Shown piece after piece: positions 33,120-41,533 of a stretch of 64,000 nt of DNA. Origin of the DNA: Micromonospora endolithica (GTDB taxonomy: Bacteria; Actinomycetota; Actinomycetes; Mycobacteriales; Micromonosporaceae); assembly GCF_003626595.1 (NCBI RefSeq), contig NZ_RBAK01000007.1:248001-312000 (forward strand), in the 5' to 3' direction. A program made the position numbers and the translations under genes. A model generated the notes under the pieces. It was given only the letters and a program-made list of their open reading frames with translations, was not told the DNA's origin and did not search any database. Positions within the stretch are counted from its first letter, which is position 1. The number at the start of each line of letters is the position of its first letter.

Positions 33120-33938
33120 GTGCGTACGGTTCTCGTGTGCGTTCGGACCCCATTGGCGGCGCAGCACCTTACCTCCGCCGCGGCGCGGCTGGGGCTGTCC
33201 GCGGTCGTACGGACGGCCGTCTCCGATCCGGAGGTGATGCTGCGACTGGCCGAGCGCCCGGCCGACGTGGTGCTCGCCGACACGGCCCTCACCCGGCCGG
33301 ACAGCGCCGGCTTCGTCCGGCGGGTGCTCGCCCGCGCGCCGCAGGCCGCCGTGGTGCTGCTCGGCACCGAGGAGTCCGAGGCGGCCGCGGCCACCATCAA
33401 CGCCGGCGCCCGGGGCCTCATCCAGGGCGCCGACCACGACCTGACCAGCGCGGTCGCCAAGGCGCTGCTGCTGCTGTCCTCGCCGGGCCGGGCCAACCGC
33501 CCCCGGATCACCGACCCGGCGCGGGACACCGCGACGGTCGGCGGCGCGGCCCGCGCCACGCCGCCGAAGCGGTCGTCGGCCGAGTCGACGTCCTGGTCGG
33601 CGGGCCCCGCCGACGGCGGGGGCGGCATCCCGGCGGTGGTGCCGGTGCAGCGGGGCGACGACCCGGCCGACCCGGCGGGCGAGCCCGAACCGGCGACGGG
33701 CGGGACCCGGACCGCGGCCGCCGGGCGCACCGGTCGCGCCGCGGTGGGGCTCACCGAGCGGGAGTTGCAGGTACTGCTCGGCATGGCCGAGGGCAAGAGC
33801 AACGCCGAGATCGGTCGCGAGTTGTTCGTGTCGGAGGACACCGTCAAGACCCACGCCCGACGGCTCTTCCGCAAGCTCGGCGCACGCGACCGGGCGCACG
33901 CGGTCGCCGCCGGCTTCCGGGCCGGTCTGGTCGCCTGA
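33120..33938 (+). CDS. Atypical LuxR/NarL-type response regulator
   Basis: 272 residues. The N-terminal receiver-like domain (about 1-115) keeps an Asp at the phosphorylation position (D54, VVLADTALT), but the acidic pair expected near residues 8-10 is replaced by CVRTP. A long Gly/Ala/Pro-rich linker (about 125-200) leads to a LuxR HTH (about 205-265: GLTERELQVLLGMAEGKSNAEI and SEDTVKTHARRLFRKLG). Conventional phosphorylation is doubtful. The GTG at 33120 follows GGAGAGGAG. It is divergent from whiB with a 254-nt AT-richer gap. No cognate kinase is adjacent. Confidence 0.85.
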   Translation: MRTVLVCVRTPLAAQHLTSAAARLGLSAVVRTAVSDPEVMLRLAERPADVVLADTALTRPDSAGFVRRVLARAPQAAVVLLGTEESEAAAATINAGARGLIQGADHDLTSAVAKALLLLSSPGRANRPRITDPARDTATVGGAARATPPKRSSAESTSWSAGPADGGGGIPAVVPVQRGDDPADPAGEPEPATGGTRTAAAGRTGRAAVGLTERELQVLLGMAEGKSNAEIGRELFVSEDTVKTHARRLFRKLGARDRAHAVAAGFRAGLVA

Positions 33939-33970
33939 ACGCCGCCGCCCGCGGAGCGACCCGAGGCGGG

Positions 33971-34381
33971 TCAGCGACCGCGCTCGCCGGGCTCCTCGTC
34001 GGCGTTCTCGGTCAGCGTGTCGTGCACCCCGTCGGCGTAGCCGCGCGCGTAGTCCCAGGTGACGTAGTGGTCCGGGTCCGGGTCGTACGCCGGTTCGTGC
34101 ACCCGGGGGCGGCCGGAGCTGAGCAGGTGCCGCAGGTTGCCCCGGAGCAGGTCCCAGTCGAAGTAGTGCGGCTCGCGGCAGTCCTCGCAGTCGATGACCA
34201 GTCCACGTACGCCGATCGGGGCCAGCAGCGCCTGGTAGATCTCCAGGTCGGCCAGGTCCTCCAGCACGTCCTGCCGCTCGACGTCGGTCAACGGGTCGAG
34301 GGGTTCGTCGCCGGGATCGTGCAGCCCCGCCGATGGGTCGGCGGGGTCGCCGTTGAACGGGTCGATGGGCTCGTCGTGCAC
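33971..34381 (-). CDS. DUF5319 protein
   Basis: 136 acidic residues. DEPIDPFNGDPADPSAGL at the start and CEDCREPHYFDWDLLRGNL in the centre are the DUF5319 pattern; the C-x-x-C could bind a metal. A member of this family sits at the same place beside guaB2 in M. tuberculosis. The GTG at 34381 follows a GGTGAGGGG stretch. It converges on the LuxR gene with 32 nt between them. Its function is unknown. Confidence 0.88.
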   Translation of the reverse strand: MHDEPIDPFNGDPADPSAGLHDPGDEPLDPLTDVERQDVLEDLADLEIYQALLAPIGVRGLVIDCEDCREPHYFDWDLLRGNLRHLLSSGRPRVHEPAYDPDPDHYVTWDYARGYADGVHDTLTENADEEPGERGR

Positions 34382-34555
34382 CCCCTCACCGTAGACCCAA
34401 CGCCTCACCGACGCCTGCCCGGTGACCTGCCCCGCCACCGGCGGGAGGCGGGAGGGCCACTGGGTACGATGGGACGACGCGCCGTAGGCCGGCGCGTTCC
34501 GGTGCCCGCCGCGCCACCTCGCTGAAGCCCGACCGAGCAGCTCAGGGGAGCAATA

Positions 34556-36118
34556 GTGGAAATTTCGCCCAGCACCGATCTTCCGGCCGGCGTCGACAAC
34601 GGCGAGCTGGGCGGCCACCTGCCGGAGCTGCCCGCCGGCTCGGCCCGGGTGGTGCCCCTCGGTCTGACCTTCGACGACGTGCTGCTCCAGCCGGGCGAGT
34701 CGGACGTCGTCCCCAGCCGGGTCAACACCCGGACGAAGCTGACCCGCAACGTGGAGCTGTCCATCCCGCTGCTGTCCAGCGCGATGGACACCGTGACCGA
34801 GGCCCGGATGGCGATCGCCATGGCCCGCCAGGGCGGCATCGGCGTCCTGCACCGCAACCTCTCCGCGGAGGACCAGGCGCTCCAGGTCGACCTGGTCAAG
34901 CGTTCCGAGTCCGGCATGATCACCAATCCGGTGACGGCCAGCCCCGAGGACACCCTCCGCGAGGTCGACGAGCTGTGCGGGCGGTACCGCATCTCCGGCG
35001 TGCCGGTGGTCGACCGGGACGGCCAACTGGTCGGCATCGTCACCAACCGCGACATGCGGTTCGTCTCCGACCCGGCCACCCCGGTCCACTCGATCATGAC
35101 CCGGACGCCGCTGGTCACCGCCCCGGTCGGGGTCAGCAAGGACGACGCGCTGGCGCTGCTGCGCCAGCACAAGGTCGAGAAGCTGCCGATCGTGGACGAC
35201 TCGGGCCGGCTGCGCGGGTTGATCACGGTGAAGGACTTCACCAAGAGTGAGCAGTACCCGGACGCCAGCAAGGACGACGCCGGCCGGCTCCGGGTCGCCG
35301 CCGCCATCGGGGTGGGCGAGGACGCCTACAAGCGGGCTCGATCCCTGGTCGACGCGGGCGTCGACGTGCTGATCGTGGACACCGCGCACGGCCACCAGCG
35401 GGCCGTGCTGGAGATGGTCCGCCGGCTCAAGAAGGACGTGACGGTCGACGTCGTCGGCGGCAACGTGGCCACCTACGCCGGCGCGAAGGCACTGGTCGAC
35501 GCCGGTGCCGACGGCGTCAAGGTGGGCGTGGGGCCGGGTGCCATCTGCACCACCCGGATCGTCGCCGGGGTCGGCGTGCCGCAGGTGACCGCGATCATGG
35601 AGGCGGCCCGGGCCGCCCGCCCGGCCGGCGTGCCGGTGATCGGCGACGGTGGCATCCAATACTCGGGCGACATCGCGAAGGCCCTGGTGGCCGGTGCCGA
35701 CACGGTGATGCTCGGCAGTCTGCTGGCCGGTTGCGAGGAGAGCCCCGGCGAGCTGATCTTCGTCAACGGCAAGCAGTACAAGGCGTACCGCGGCATGGGT
35801 TCGCTCGGCGCGATGCAGTCCCGGGGCCAGGCCAAGTCGTACAGCAAGGACCGCTACTTCCAGCAGGACGTGCTCAGCGACGACAAGCTGGTCCCGGAGG
35901 GCGTGGAGGGTCAGGTGCCCTACCGGGGGCCGCTGTCCCGGGTGGCCCACCAGCTGGTCGGCGGGCTGCGCCTGGCGATGGGGTACGCCGGTGCGGAGAA
36001 CATCCCCGACCTGCACCACCGGGGCCAGCTGATCCGGATCACCGCGGCCGGGCTCAAGGAGAGCCACCCGCACGACATCCAGATGACCGTCGAGGCGCCC
36101 AACTACCACACCCGCTGA
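34556..36118 (+). CDS. guaB: IMP dehydrogenase
   Basis: Oxidises IMP to XMP with NAD+, the rate-limiting step to GMP. 520 residues. The TIM barrel is split by two CBS domains (about 118-235; MITNPVTASPEDTLREVDEL). The catalytic loop GPGAICTTRIVAGVG carries Cys331; GGIQYSGDIAKALVAGA binds the phosphate and the flap is SKDRYFQQ. The GTG follows CAGGGGAG. It is followed 31 nt later by guaB3, as in mycobacteria. Confidence 0.97.
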   Translation: MEISPSTDLPAGVDNGELGGHLPELPAGSARVVPLGLTFDDVLLQPGESDVVPSRVNTRTKLTRNVELSIPLLSSAMDTVTEARMAIAMARQGGIGVLHRNLSAEDQALQVDLVKRSESGMITNPVTASPEDTLREVDELCGRYRISGVPVVDRDGQLVGIVTNRDMRFVSDPATPVHSIMTRTPLVTAPVGVSKDDALALLRQHKVEKLPIVDDSGRLRGLITVKDFTKSEQYPDASKDDAGRLRVAAAIGVGEDAYKRARSLVDAGVDVLIVDTAHGHQRAVLEMVRRLKKDVTVDVVGGNVATYAGAKALVDAGADGVKVGVGPGAICTTRIVAGVGVPQVTAIMEAARAARPAGVPVIGDGGIQYSGDIAKALVAGADTVMLGSLLAGCEESPGELIFVNGKQYKAYRGMGSLGAMQSRGQAKSYSKDRYFQQDVLSDDKLVPEGVEGQVPYRGPLSRVAHQLVGGLRLAMGYAGAENIPDLHHRGQLIRITAAGLKESHPHDIQMTVEAPNYHTR

Positions 36119-36149
36119 CCCCACCACCCCCAACCACCTGGAGTCCCCC

Positions 36150-37268
36150 ATGCGTGACGTGGTCGAGATCGGGCTGGGCAAGACCGCGCAGCGCGGTTAC
36201 CACCTGGACGACATCGCCATCGTGCCGAGCCGCCGCACCCGGGACGTCGACGACGTCTCCACCGGCTGGCAGCTCGACGCGTACCAGTTCGGCATCCCGT
36301 GCGTCGGCCACCCGTCGGACGCGACGATGAGCCCGGGTTCGGCGGTGCGGCTCGGTCAGCTCGGCGGGCTGGGCGTGCTCAACGTCGAGGGTCTGTGGAC
36401 CCGCTACGAGAACCCGACGAAGGTGCTGGAGGAGCTGGCCGGGCTGGGCGAGGACGCCCGCGCGACCAAGCGCCTCCAGGAGGTGTACGCCGAGCCGATC
36501 CGCCCCGACCTGATCGCCGAGCGGGTGCGCGAGCTGCGTGCCGGCGGCGGCACCGTGGCGGTGCGGGTGTCCCCGCAGCACACCCTGACGCTGGCCCCGG
36601 TGATCCTGGACGCCGGTGTGGACATCCTGGTCATCCAGGGCACCATCGTCTCCGCCGAGCACGTCTCGACCACCGACGAGCCGCTGAACCTCAAGGAGTT
36701 CATCGCCGACCTCGACCTGCCGGTCATCGTCGGCGGCTGCACCGACTACAAGACCGCGCTGCACCTGATGCGGACCGGCGCGGCGGGCGTCATCGTCGGC
36801 ATCGGCGGCGACGACTGGTCCACCACCGAGTCGGTGCTCGGCATCCGGGTGCCGATGGCGACCGCCATCGCGGACGCCGCGGCCGCCCGCCGGGACTACC
36901 TCGACGAGACCGGCGGCCGTTACGTGCACCTGATCGCCGACGGCGACATGCAGACCTCCGGGGACATCGCCAAGGCGCTCGGGTGCGGTGCCGACGCGGT
37001 GATGCTCGGCGAGCCGCTGTCGCTGTGCGCCGAGGCGCCGGCCGGTGGCGCCTGGTGGCACTCCGCCGCCAGCCACCCGTCGCTGCCCCGGGGCGCCTTC
37101 GAGGTGGCCGGTGAGCCGCTCGGTTCGATGGAGCGACTGCTCTTCGGCCCGGCCGACGAGCCGGACGGCCAGCTCAACCTCTTCGGTGGCCTGCGCCGCG
37201 CGATGGCCAAGTGCGGCTACCGCGATCTCAAGGAGTTCCAGAAGGTCGGCCTGGTCCTGGACCGCTGA
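36150..37268 (+). CDS. guaB3: GuaB3 family IMP dehydrogenase-related protein
   Basis: 372 residues, the CBS-less IMPDH paralog found in actinobacteria directly after guaB. It keeps the barrel and phosphate loops (GDMQTSGDIAKALGCGADAV), but the IMPDH-type catalytic loop with Cys is not recognisable: VIVGGCTDYKTALHLMRTGA continues into GVIVGIGGDD. Some cyanobacterial and actinobacterial GuaB3 proteins have been linked to GMP reductase activity, so 'IMP dehydrogenase' should not be assumed. Confidence 0.92.
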   Translation: MRDVVEIGLGKTAQRGYHLDDIAIVPSRRTRDVDDVSTGWQLDAYQFGIPCVGHPSDATMSPGSAVRLGQLGGLGVLNVEGLWTRYENPTKVLEELAGLGEDARATKRLQEVYAEPIRPDLIAERVRELRAGGGTVAVRVSPQHTLTLAPVILDAGVDILVIQGTIVSAEHVSTTDEPLNLKEFIADLDLPVIVGGCTDYKTALHLMRTGAAGVIVGIGGDDWSTTESVLGIRVPMATAIADAAAARRDYLDETGGRYVHLIADGDMQTSGDIAKALGCGADAVMLGEPLSLCAEAPAGGAWWHSAASHPSLPRGAFEVAGEPLGSMERLLFGPADEPDGQLNLFGGLRRAMAKCGYRDLKEFQKVGLVLDR

Positions 37269-37306
37269 CCGGCGGGAAGCATCCGCGCACGCACCGGTCG
37301 CGCCGC

Positions 37307-37312
37307 TAGGCT
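37307..37312 (+). promoter_or_regulatory. TAGGCT -10 box of the first M1 peptidase gene (leaderless)
   Basis: TAGGCT ends 6 nt before the GTG at 37319 and no Shine-Dalgarno is present. Confidence 0.4.
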
Positions 37313-37318
37313 CGACCG

Positions 37319-38734
37319 GTGCGTCGTCGTCTTCCCCGGTTCCGGCCGGCCCTGGCGGTGGCCGTCGCGGCGGCCCTCGTGGTGGTCGGCTGCACCGACC
37401 ACGCCGAGCGCGACCGGGCGGAGTTCCGGCCGGGCAGCGCCGACCTCGGTGACGCGTACGTGCCGGGCAGCGGCAACGGCGGCTACGACGTGCGGAGCTA
37501 CCACCTGGCCCTGCGGTACGACCCGGCCAGCGACGCGCTCACCGGCCGGGCGCTGATCGCCGCGACGGCGACGCAGGGGCTGTCCCGGTTCAACCTGGAC
37601 CTGGCCGGCCTCGACGTCACCTCGGTCACCGTGGGCGGCGACCCGGCCGAGTTCCGCCGTGACGGCGACGAACTGGTGGTCACCCCACGCGCCGGGCTGC
37701 CGGCCGGCCGGGATTTCGACACCGCGGTCGAGTACGCGGGCGTGCCCACCGCGAAGGCCGACGGCCAGCTCGGCAGCGGCGGCTTCCTGCACACCGCCGA
37801 CGGGGCGATCGCGCTCGGCCAGCCCTACTCGGCGGCCACCTGGTTCCCGGTCAACGACCACCCCTCCGACAAGGCCACGTACGACGTCGAGGTGACCGTC
37901 CCGGACGGGCTGGAGGCGTTGGCGGGCGGCGTGCCGGGGGAGCGGACCAGCGCCGGGGGCTGGACCACCTGGCGCTGGTCGGAGGCGACGCCGATGGCGA
38001 GCTACCTGGCGTTCCTGGTGATCGGCGACTACCGGGTGGTCACCGGCACGCACGCCGGCCGGCCGATGGTGACCGCGGTGCCGGCGAGCCTGCCGGCGGG
38101 CAGTCCGCAGGAGCGGTCGCTGGCCCGCACCGGCGCGATCGCCGACTTCCTGGCCAGCCGTTTCGGGCCGTACCCGTTCGACTCGTACGGCGGGGTGGCG
38201 GTCACCGACGAGCGGGTCGGGTACGCGCTGGAGACGCAGTCCCGGCCGGTCTACGGACCGGGCTTCTTCCGGGGTGGCCGGCCCAACCTGGACGTGGTCA
38301 CGCACGAGCTGGCCCACCAGTGGTTCGGCAACAGCGTGGCGCTGGGCCGGTGGAGCGACATCTGGCTGAACGAGGGCTTCGCCACGTACGCGGAGTGGTT
38401 GTGGACCGAGCACGACGGCGGCCGGACCGCGCAGGCGAGCTTCGAGCGGCAGTACGCGGCGACCGACTGGTCGCGGCCGGCGCTGGATCCGGGCCGGGCG
38501 CGGTTGTTCGGCTCGGCGGTCTACCAGCGGGGCGCGCTGGTCGTGCACGCGTTGCGGCGTACCGTCGGGGACGACGCCTTCTTCCGGATCCTGCGCGCCT
38601 GGACCCTTGAGCGGCGGGACGGCACCGGCACCACCGACGACTTCGTCGCGCTGGCCGAGCGGGTCGCCGGCGAACCCCTTCGGTCGGTCCTGGACGCCTG
38701 GCTGACCGGGACGACCGCTCCCGCCCTGCCGTGA
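37319..38734 (+). CDS. M1-family zinc metallopeptidase lipoprotein
   Basis: 471 residues. Lipoprotein signal with lipobox VVVGC (Cys about 25). An aminopeptidase N-like beta domain (about 50-230) is followed by a catalytic domain with HELAHQWFG (H329, E330, H333) and the third zinc ligand in NEGFATYAEW. It lacks the long C-terminal helical domain of full-length M1 enzymes. It is an extracytoplasmic, membrane-anchored peptidase. A close paralog follows 74 nt downstream. Confidence 0.93.
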   Translation: MRRRLPRFRPALAVAVAAALVVVGCTDHAERDRAEFRPGSADLGDAYVPGSGNGGYDVRSYHLALRYDPASDALTGRALIAATATQGLSRFNLDLAGLDVTSVTVGGDPAEFRRDGDELVVTPRAGLPAGRDFDTAVEYAGVPTAKADGQLGSGGFLHTADGAIALGQPYSAATWFPVNDHPSDKATYDVEVTVPDGLEALAGGVPGERTSAGGWTTWRWSEATPMASYLAFLVIGDYRVVTGTHAGRPMVTAVPASLPAGSPQERSLARTGAIADFLASRFGPYPFDSYGGVAVTDERVGYALETQSRPVYGPGFFRGGRPNLDVVTHELAHQWFGNSVALGRWSDIWLNEGFATYAEWLWTEHDGGRTAQASFERQYAATDWSRPALDPGRARLFGSAVYQRGALVVHALRRTVGDDAFFRILRAWTLERRDGTGTTDDFVALAERVAGEPLRSVLDAWLTGTTAPALP

Positions 38735-38808
38735 CCCACCGTTGACCGGCGCTGGGTAGGCTGCCCGCGTCGACACGGGACGGTCGACATCGGGGAAGGG
38801 GCAGGGCG

Positions 38809-40275
38809 ATGACGTTGTGGCGCCGCAGCACGGGGCTGCTGCTGACCGGGGCGCTGGGGCTGACCGCGTGCGGGTCCTCGGCCGAGCCGGCGCCGAACGC
38901 GTCGAACGCGTCGACCGCCCCGAGCCCCTCGCCGCCCGAGGCGTCCCGCCAGTTCACGCCGGGCGCGCCCGGCGTCGGCGACGCGTACTTCCCGACCTAC
39001 GGCAACGGCGGGTACGACGTCGCGCACTACACCGTCCAGGTCCGGTACGACCCGGCGCAGGACCGGCTGACCGGCACCACCACCGTGCGGGCCGCCGCCA
39101 CCGCCGACCTGTCCGCGTTCAACCTCGACCTGGCCGGCCTGACGGTCACGTCGGTGAAGGTGGACGGGGCGCCGGCCAAGCACTCCCGGGCCGACGACGA
39201 GCTGGTGGTCACGCCGGCCGCCGGGCTGGTCGAGGGCAACGGCTTCGTGGTCGAGGTCGGGTACGAGGGGAAGCCGGAGCCGCTGGAGAACGAGGCGCTC
39301 GGCGTCGGCGGCTGGCTGCACACGGCGGACGGGGCGATCGCCCTGGGCCAGCCCGAGTCGGCGAGCACCTGGTTCCCGGTCAACGACCACCCCTCGGACA
39401 AGGCCACCTACGAGATCGCGGTGACCGTCCCGAGCGGGCTGACCGCGGTGAGCAACGGGGTGCCGGACGGAAAGAGCACCGCCGAGGGCTGGACCACCTG
39501 GAAGTGGGCGGAGCGCAGCCCGATGGCCAGCTACCTGAGCACGGTGGTGATCGGGAAGTTCCGGCTGACCCAGGAGAAGCACAAGGGACGGCCGGTGTTC
39601 CACGCGGTGACCACCTCGATCCCGAAGGGCGCCGCGGACCGGTCGATCGCCGAGACGGTCGCGGTCGCCGACTACCTGGAGACCGTCTTCGGGCCGTACC
39701 CGTTCGCGGCGTACGGCGGGGTCGTCGTCTCGGATCCACGGATCCGGTACGCGCTGGAGACCCAGTCCCGGCCGGTCTACTCGGCCGGGTTCTTCCGGCG
39801 CGGCGAGAACACCGGAGTCGTCGCGCACGAGTTGGCCCACCAGTGGTTCGGCAACAGCGTGGCGCTGGCGAAGTGGCAGGACATCTGGCTCAACGAGGGC
39901 CTGGCCACGTACGCGGAGTGGCTGTGGGGCGAGCACGACGGCGGGGGCACCGCGCAGGCGGCGTTCGACCGCGCGTACGCCGGCTCACCGAGCGCGGTGT
40001 GGCGTACGCCGCCGGGCCGGCCGGGGATGGCGAACCTGTTCAGCGAATCGGTGTACCAGCGGGGTGCGATGACCGTGCACGCGCTGCGGGTGGCCGTCGG
40101 GGACAAGACGTTCTTCGAGCTGGTCCAGACCTGGGCGACGCGGAAGCGGAACGACAACGCGACCACCGGGGAGTTCGTCGCGCTGGCCGAGCAGATCTCC
40201 GGCAAGTCCCTGGACGGGCTGTTCGACGCGTGGTTGTACGGCACCGAACGGCCGGACCGCCCGAAGCCGCTCTGA
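38809..40275 (+). CDS. M1-family zinc metallopeptidase lipoprotein (tandem paralog)
   Basis: 488 residues, clearly duplicated from the upstream gene: shared blocks include YGNGGYDVAHY, LHTADGAIALGQP, WFPVNDHPSDKATY and HELAHQWFGNSVAL (H340, E341). Lipobox GLTAC. A Ser/Pro/Ala-rich spacer (about 22-45) is longer than in the first copy. It has its own ribosome-binding site (GGGGAAGGGGCAGGG). Both copies keep all zinc and catalytic residues, so both should be active. Confidence 0.93.
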   Translation: MTLWRRSTGLLLTGALGLTACGSSAEPAPNASNASTAPSPSPPEASRQFTPGAPGVGDAYFPTYGNGGYDVAHYTVQVRYDPAQDRLTGTTTVRAAATADLSAFNLDLAGLTVTSVKVDGAPAKHSRADDELVVTPAAGLVEGNGFVVEVGYEGKPEPLENEALGVGGWLHTADGAIALGQPESASTWFPVNDHPSDKATYEIAVTVPSGLTAVSNGVPDGKSTAEGWTTWKWAERSPMASYLSTVVIGKFRLTQEKHKGRPVFHAVTTSIPKGAADRSIAETVAVADYLETVFGPYPFAAYGGVVVSDPRIRYALETQSRPVYSAGFFRRGENTGVVAHELAHQWFGNSVALAKWQDIWLNEGLATYAEWLWGEHDGGGTAQAAFDRAYAGSPSAVWRTPPGRPGMANLFSESVYQRGAMTVHALRVAVGDKTFFELVQTWATRKRNDNATTGEFVALAEQISGKSLDGLFDAWLYGTERPDRPKPL

Positions 40276-40285
40276 CCGCCCTCGC

Positions 40286-41404
40286 TCAGTTGCGGACCCG
40301 CAGCTCCGGGTGGGCGGCGAGGTACGCCTCGGCCCGTCCGGCGCGCAGTTCGGTGAGGAACTTCCGGCCGACCTGGGTGAGCTGCTCGCCCTGGTAGCCG
40401 CTGCCCCGACCGACGCCGGCGCCGGGCAGGCCGACCGCGGTGAACCGGTCCGGGGACATCCCACCCAGGGCGTACGCGATGTCGACGATGCGCGGGCCGC
40501 CGGCATAGATCAGCGTGTCGCCGAGCGCGGCCACCACCTGCTCGACCCGGTCCGGCTGCCGGGCCAGGTCCTCGTCGAGGATCTTGCTGACCAGCGCCTT
40601 GACGAGTTGCTGCTGGTGGCGCTGGCGGGTGTAGTCCCCGCCGGTGACGTAGCGCTGGCGGGCGTAGTCCAGCGCCTGCCAGCCGTTGAGGTGCCGATCG
40701 CCCTTCTCGTACACCATCTGCGGTCCGACGTACCCGCCGCCGCCCGGCCTCAGGTCACGGTGCGTGCCGTCCGGGCGACGGTGCTGCGAGACGACCCGCT
40801 GGTCGACGTAGAGGTCCACGCCGCCGAGGGTGTCCACCAGCTTGTCGAAGCCGCCGAAGGTGATCACCGCGCCGGCGTCGATCCGCAGCCCGGTGTAGCC
40901 GCTGACGGTGCTGCGCAGCAGCTCGTAGCCCTGGGCGGCGCTCGGCTGCTTCGGCTTGCCGGGCACCCGGCTGCCGTAGCTCATCGCGTGGGTGAGCTTG
41001 GTCCGCCCGCCCCGGTAGCCGGCCTTCGCGAAGGCCGGGATGTCGACCAGCAGGTCGCGCGGCAGCGAGAACAGGTAGGCCCGGTCCAGGCCCTTCGGCA
41101 CGTGCAACACCAGGACGGCGTCGCCGTGCGGCTCCCAGCCGGGCTGGCTGACCCGGGTGTCCACCCCGACCAGCAGCAGGTTCAGCGGCCCGGTGAGGCT
41201 CGCCCCCGGTGGCGGCGTGGTCGGCGCCGCCGACGACGGTGACGCGGTCGGCGCCGCCGCGGTCGCCCCGGTGACCGTCGGCGTCTCCGGGCGATCACCG
41301 GTCAACCCGATCATCGCCACCACGCCCGCGGCGACCAGCACCGCCACGACGGCGGCCAGCGCCGGCCACCGCCGGCGCAGTGGCGCCCACGCTATGCGGA
41401 CCAT
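40286..41404 (-). CDS. LytR-CpsA-Psr (LCP) family wall-polymer ligase
   Basis: 372 residues. A basic N-terminus and one membrane helix (about 14-36), a Thr/Pro/Ala-rich stalk (40-75), then the LCP catalytic domain: LLLVGVDTR, DAVLVLHVPKG, YLFSLPRDLLVDIP (conserved Arg-Asp) and ALDYARQRY, then DYTRQRHQQQ. LCP proteins transfer lipid-linked glycopolymers such as teichoic acid or arabinogalactan to peptidoglycan outside the membrane. The ATG at 41404 follows GGGAAGGGGGC. It converges on the M1 gene with 10 nt between stops. Confidence 0.9.
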   Translation of the reverse strand: MVRIAWAPLRRRWPALAAVVAVLVAAGVVAMIGLTGDRPETPTVTGATAAAPTASPSSAAPTTPPPGASLTGPLNLLLVGVDTRVSQPGWEPHGDAVLVLHVPKGLDRAYLFSLPRDLLVDIPAFAKAGYRGGRTKLTHAMSYGSRVPGKPKQPSAAQGYELLRSTVSGYTGLRIDAGAVITFGGFDKLVDTLGGVDLYVDQRVVSQHRRPDGTHRDLRPGGGGYVGPQMVYEKGDRHLNGWQALDYARQRYVTGGDYTRQRHQQQLVKALVSKILDEDLARQPDRVEQVVAALGDTLIYAGGPRIVDIAYALGGMSPDRFTAVGLPGAGVGRGSGYQGEQLTQVGRKFLTELRAGRAEAYLAAHPELRVRN

Positions 41405-41533
41405 GCCCGCCCCCTTCCCGTACCGACTCAACGCTCCGACACCGGGATCGGGTAGCGGCTGCCGCATGGATCATGCACGATCCGCCGAACCGTCCCCCTG
41501 GCGCAACGCCTACCCGCCGGTAATGATGCGTGC

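Noticed and set aside
36150..37268. Annotating guaB3 as a second catalytic IMP dehydrogenase
   Set aside because: The catalytic Cys loop of IMPDH is not recognisable, so I kept a neutral family name.
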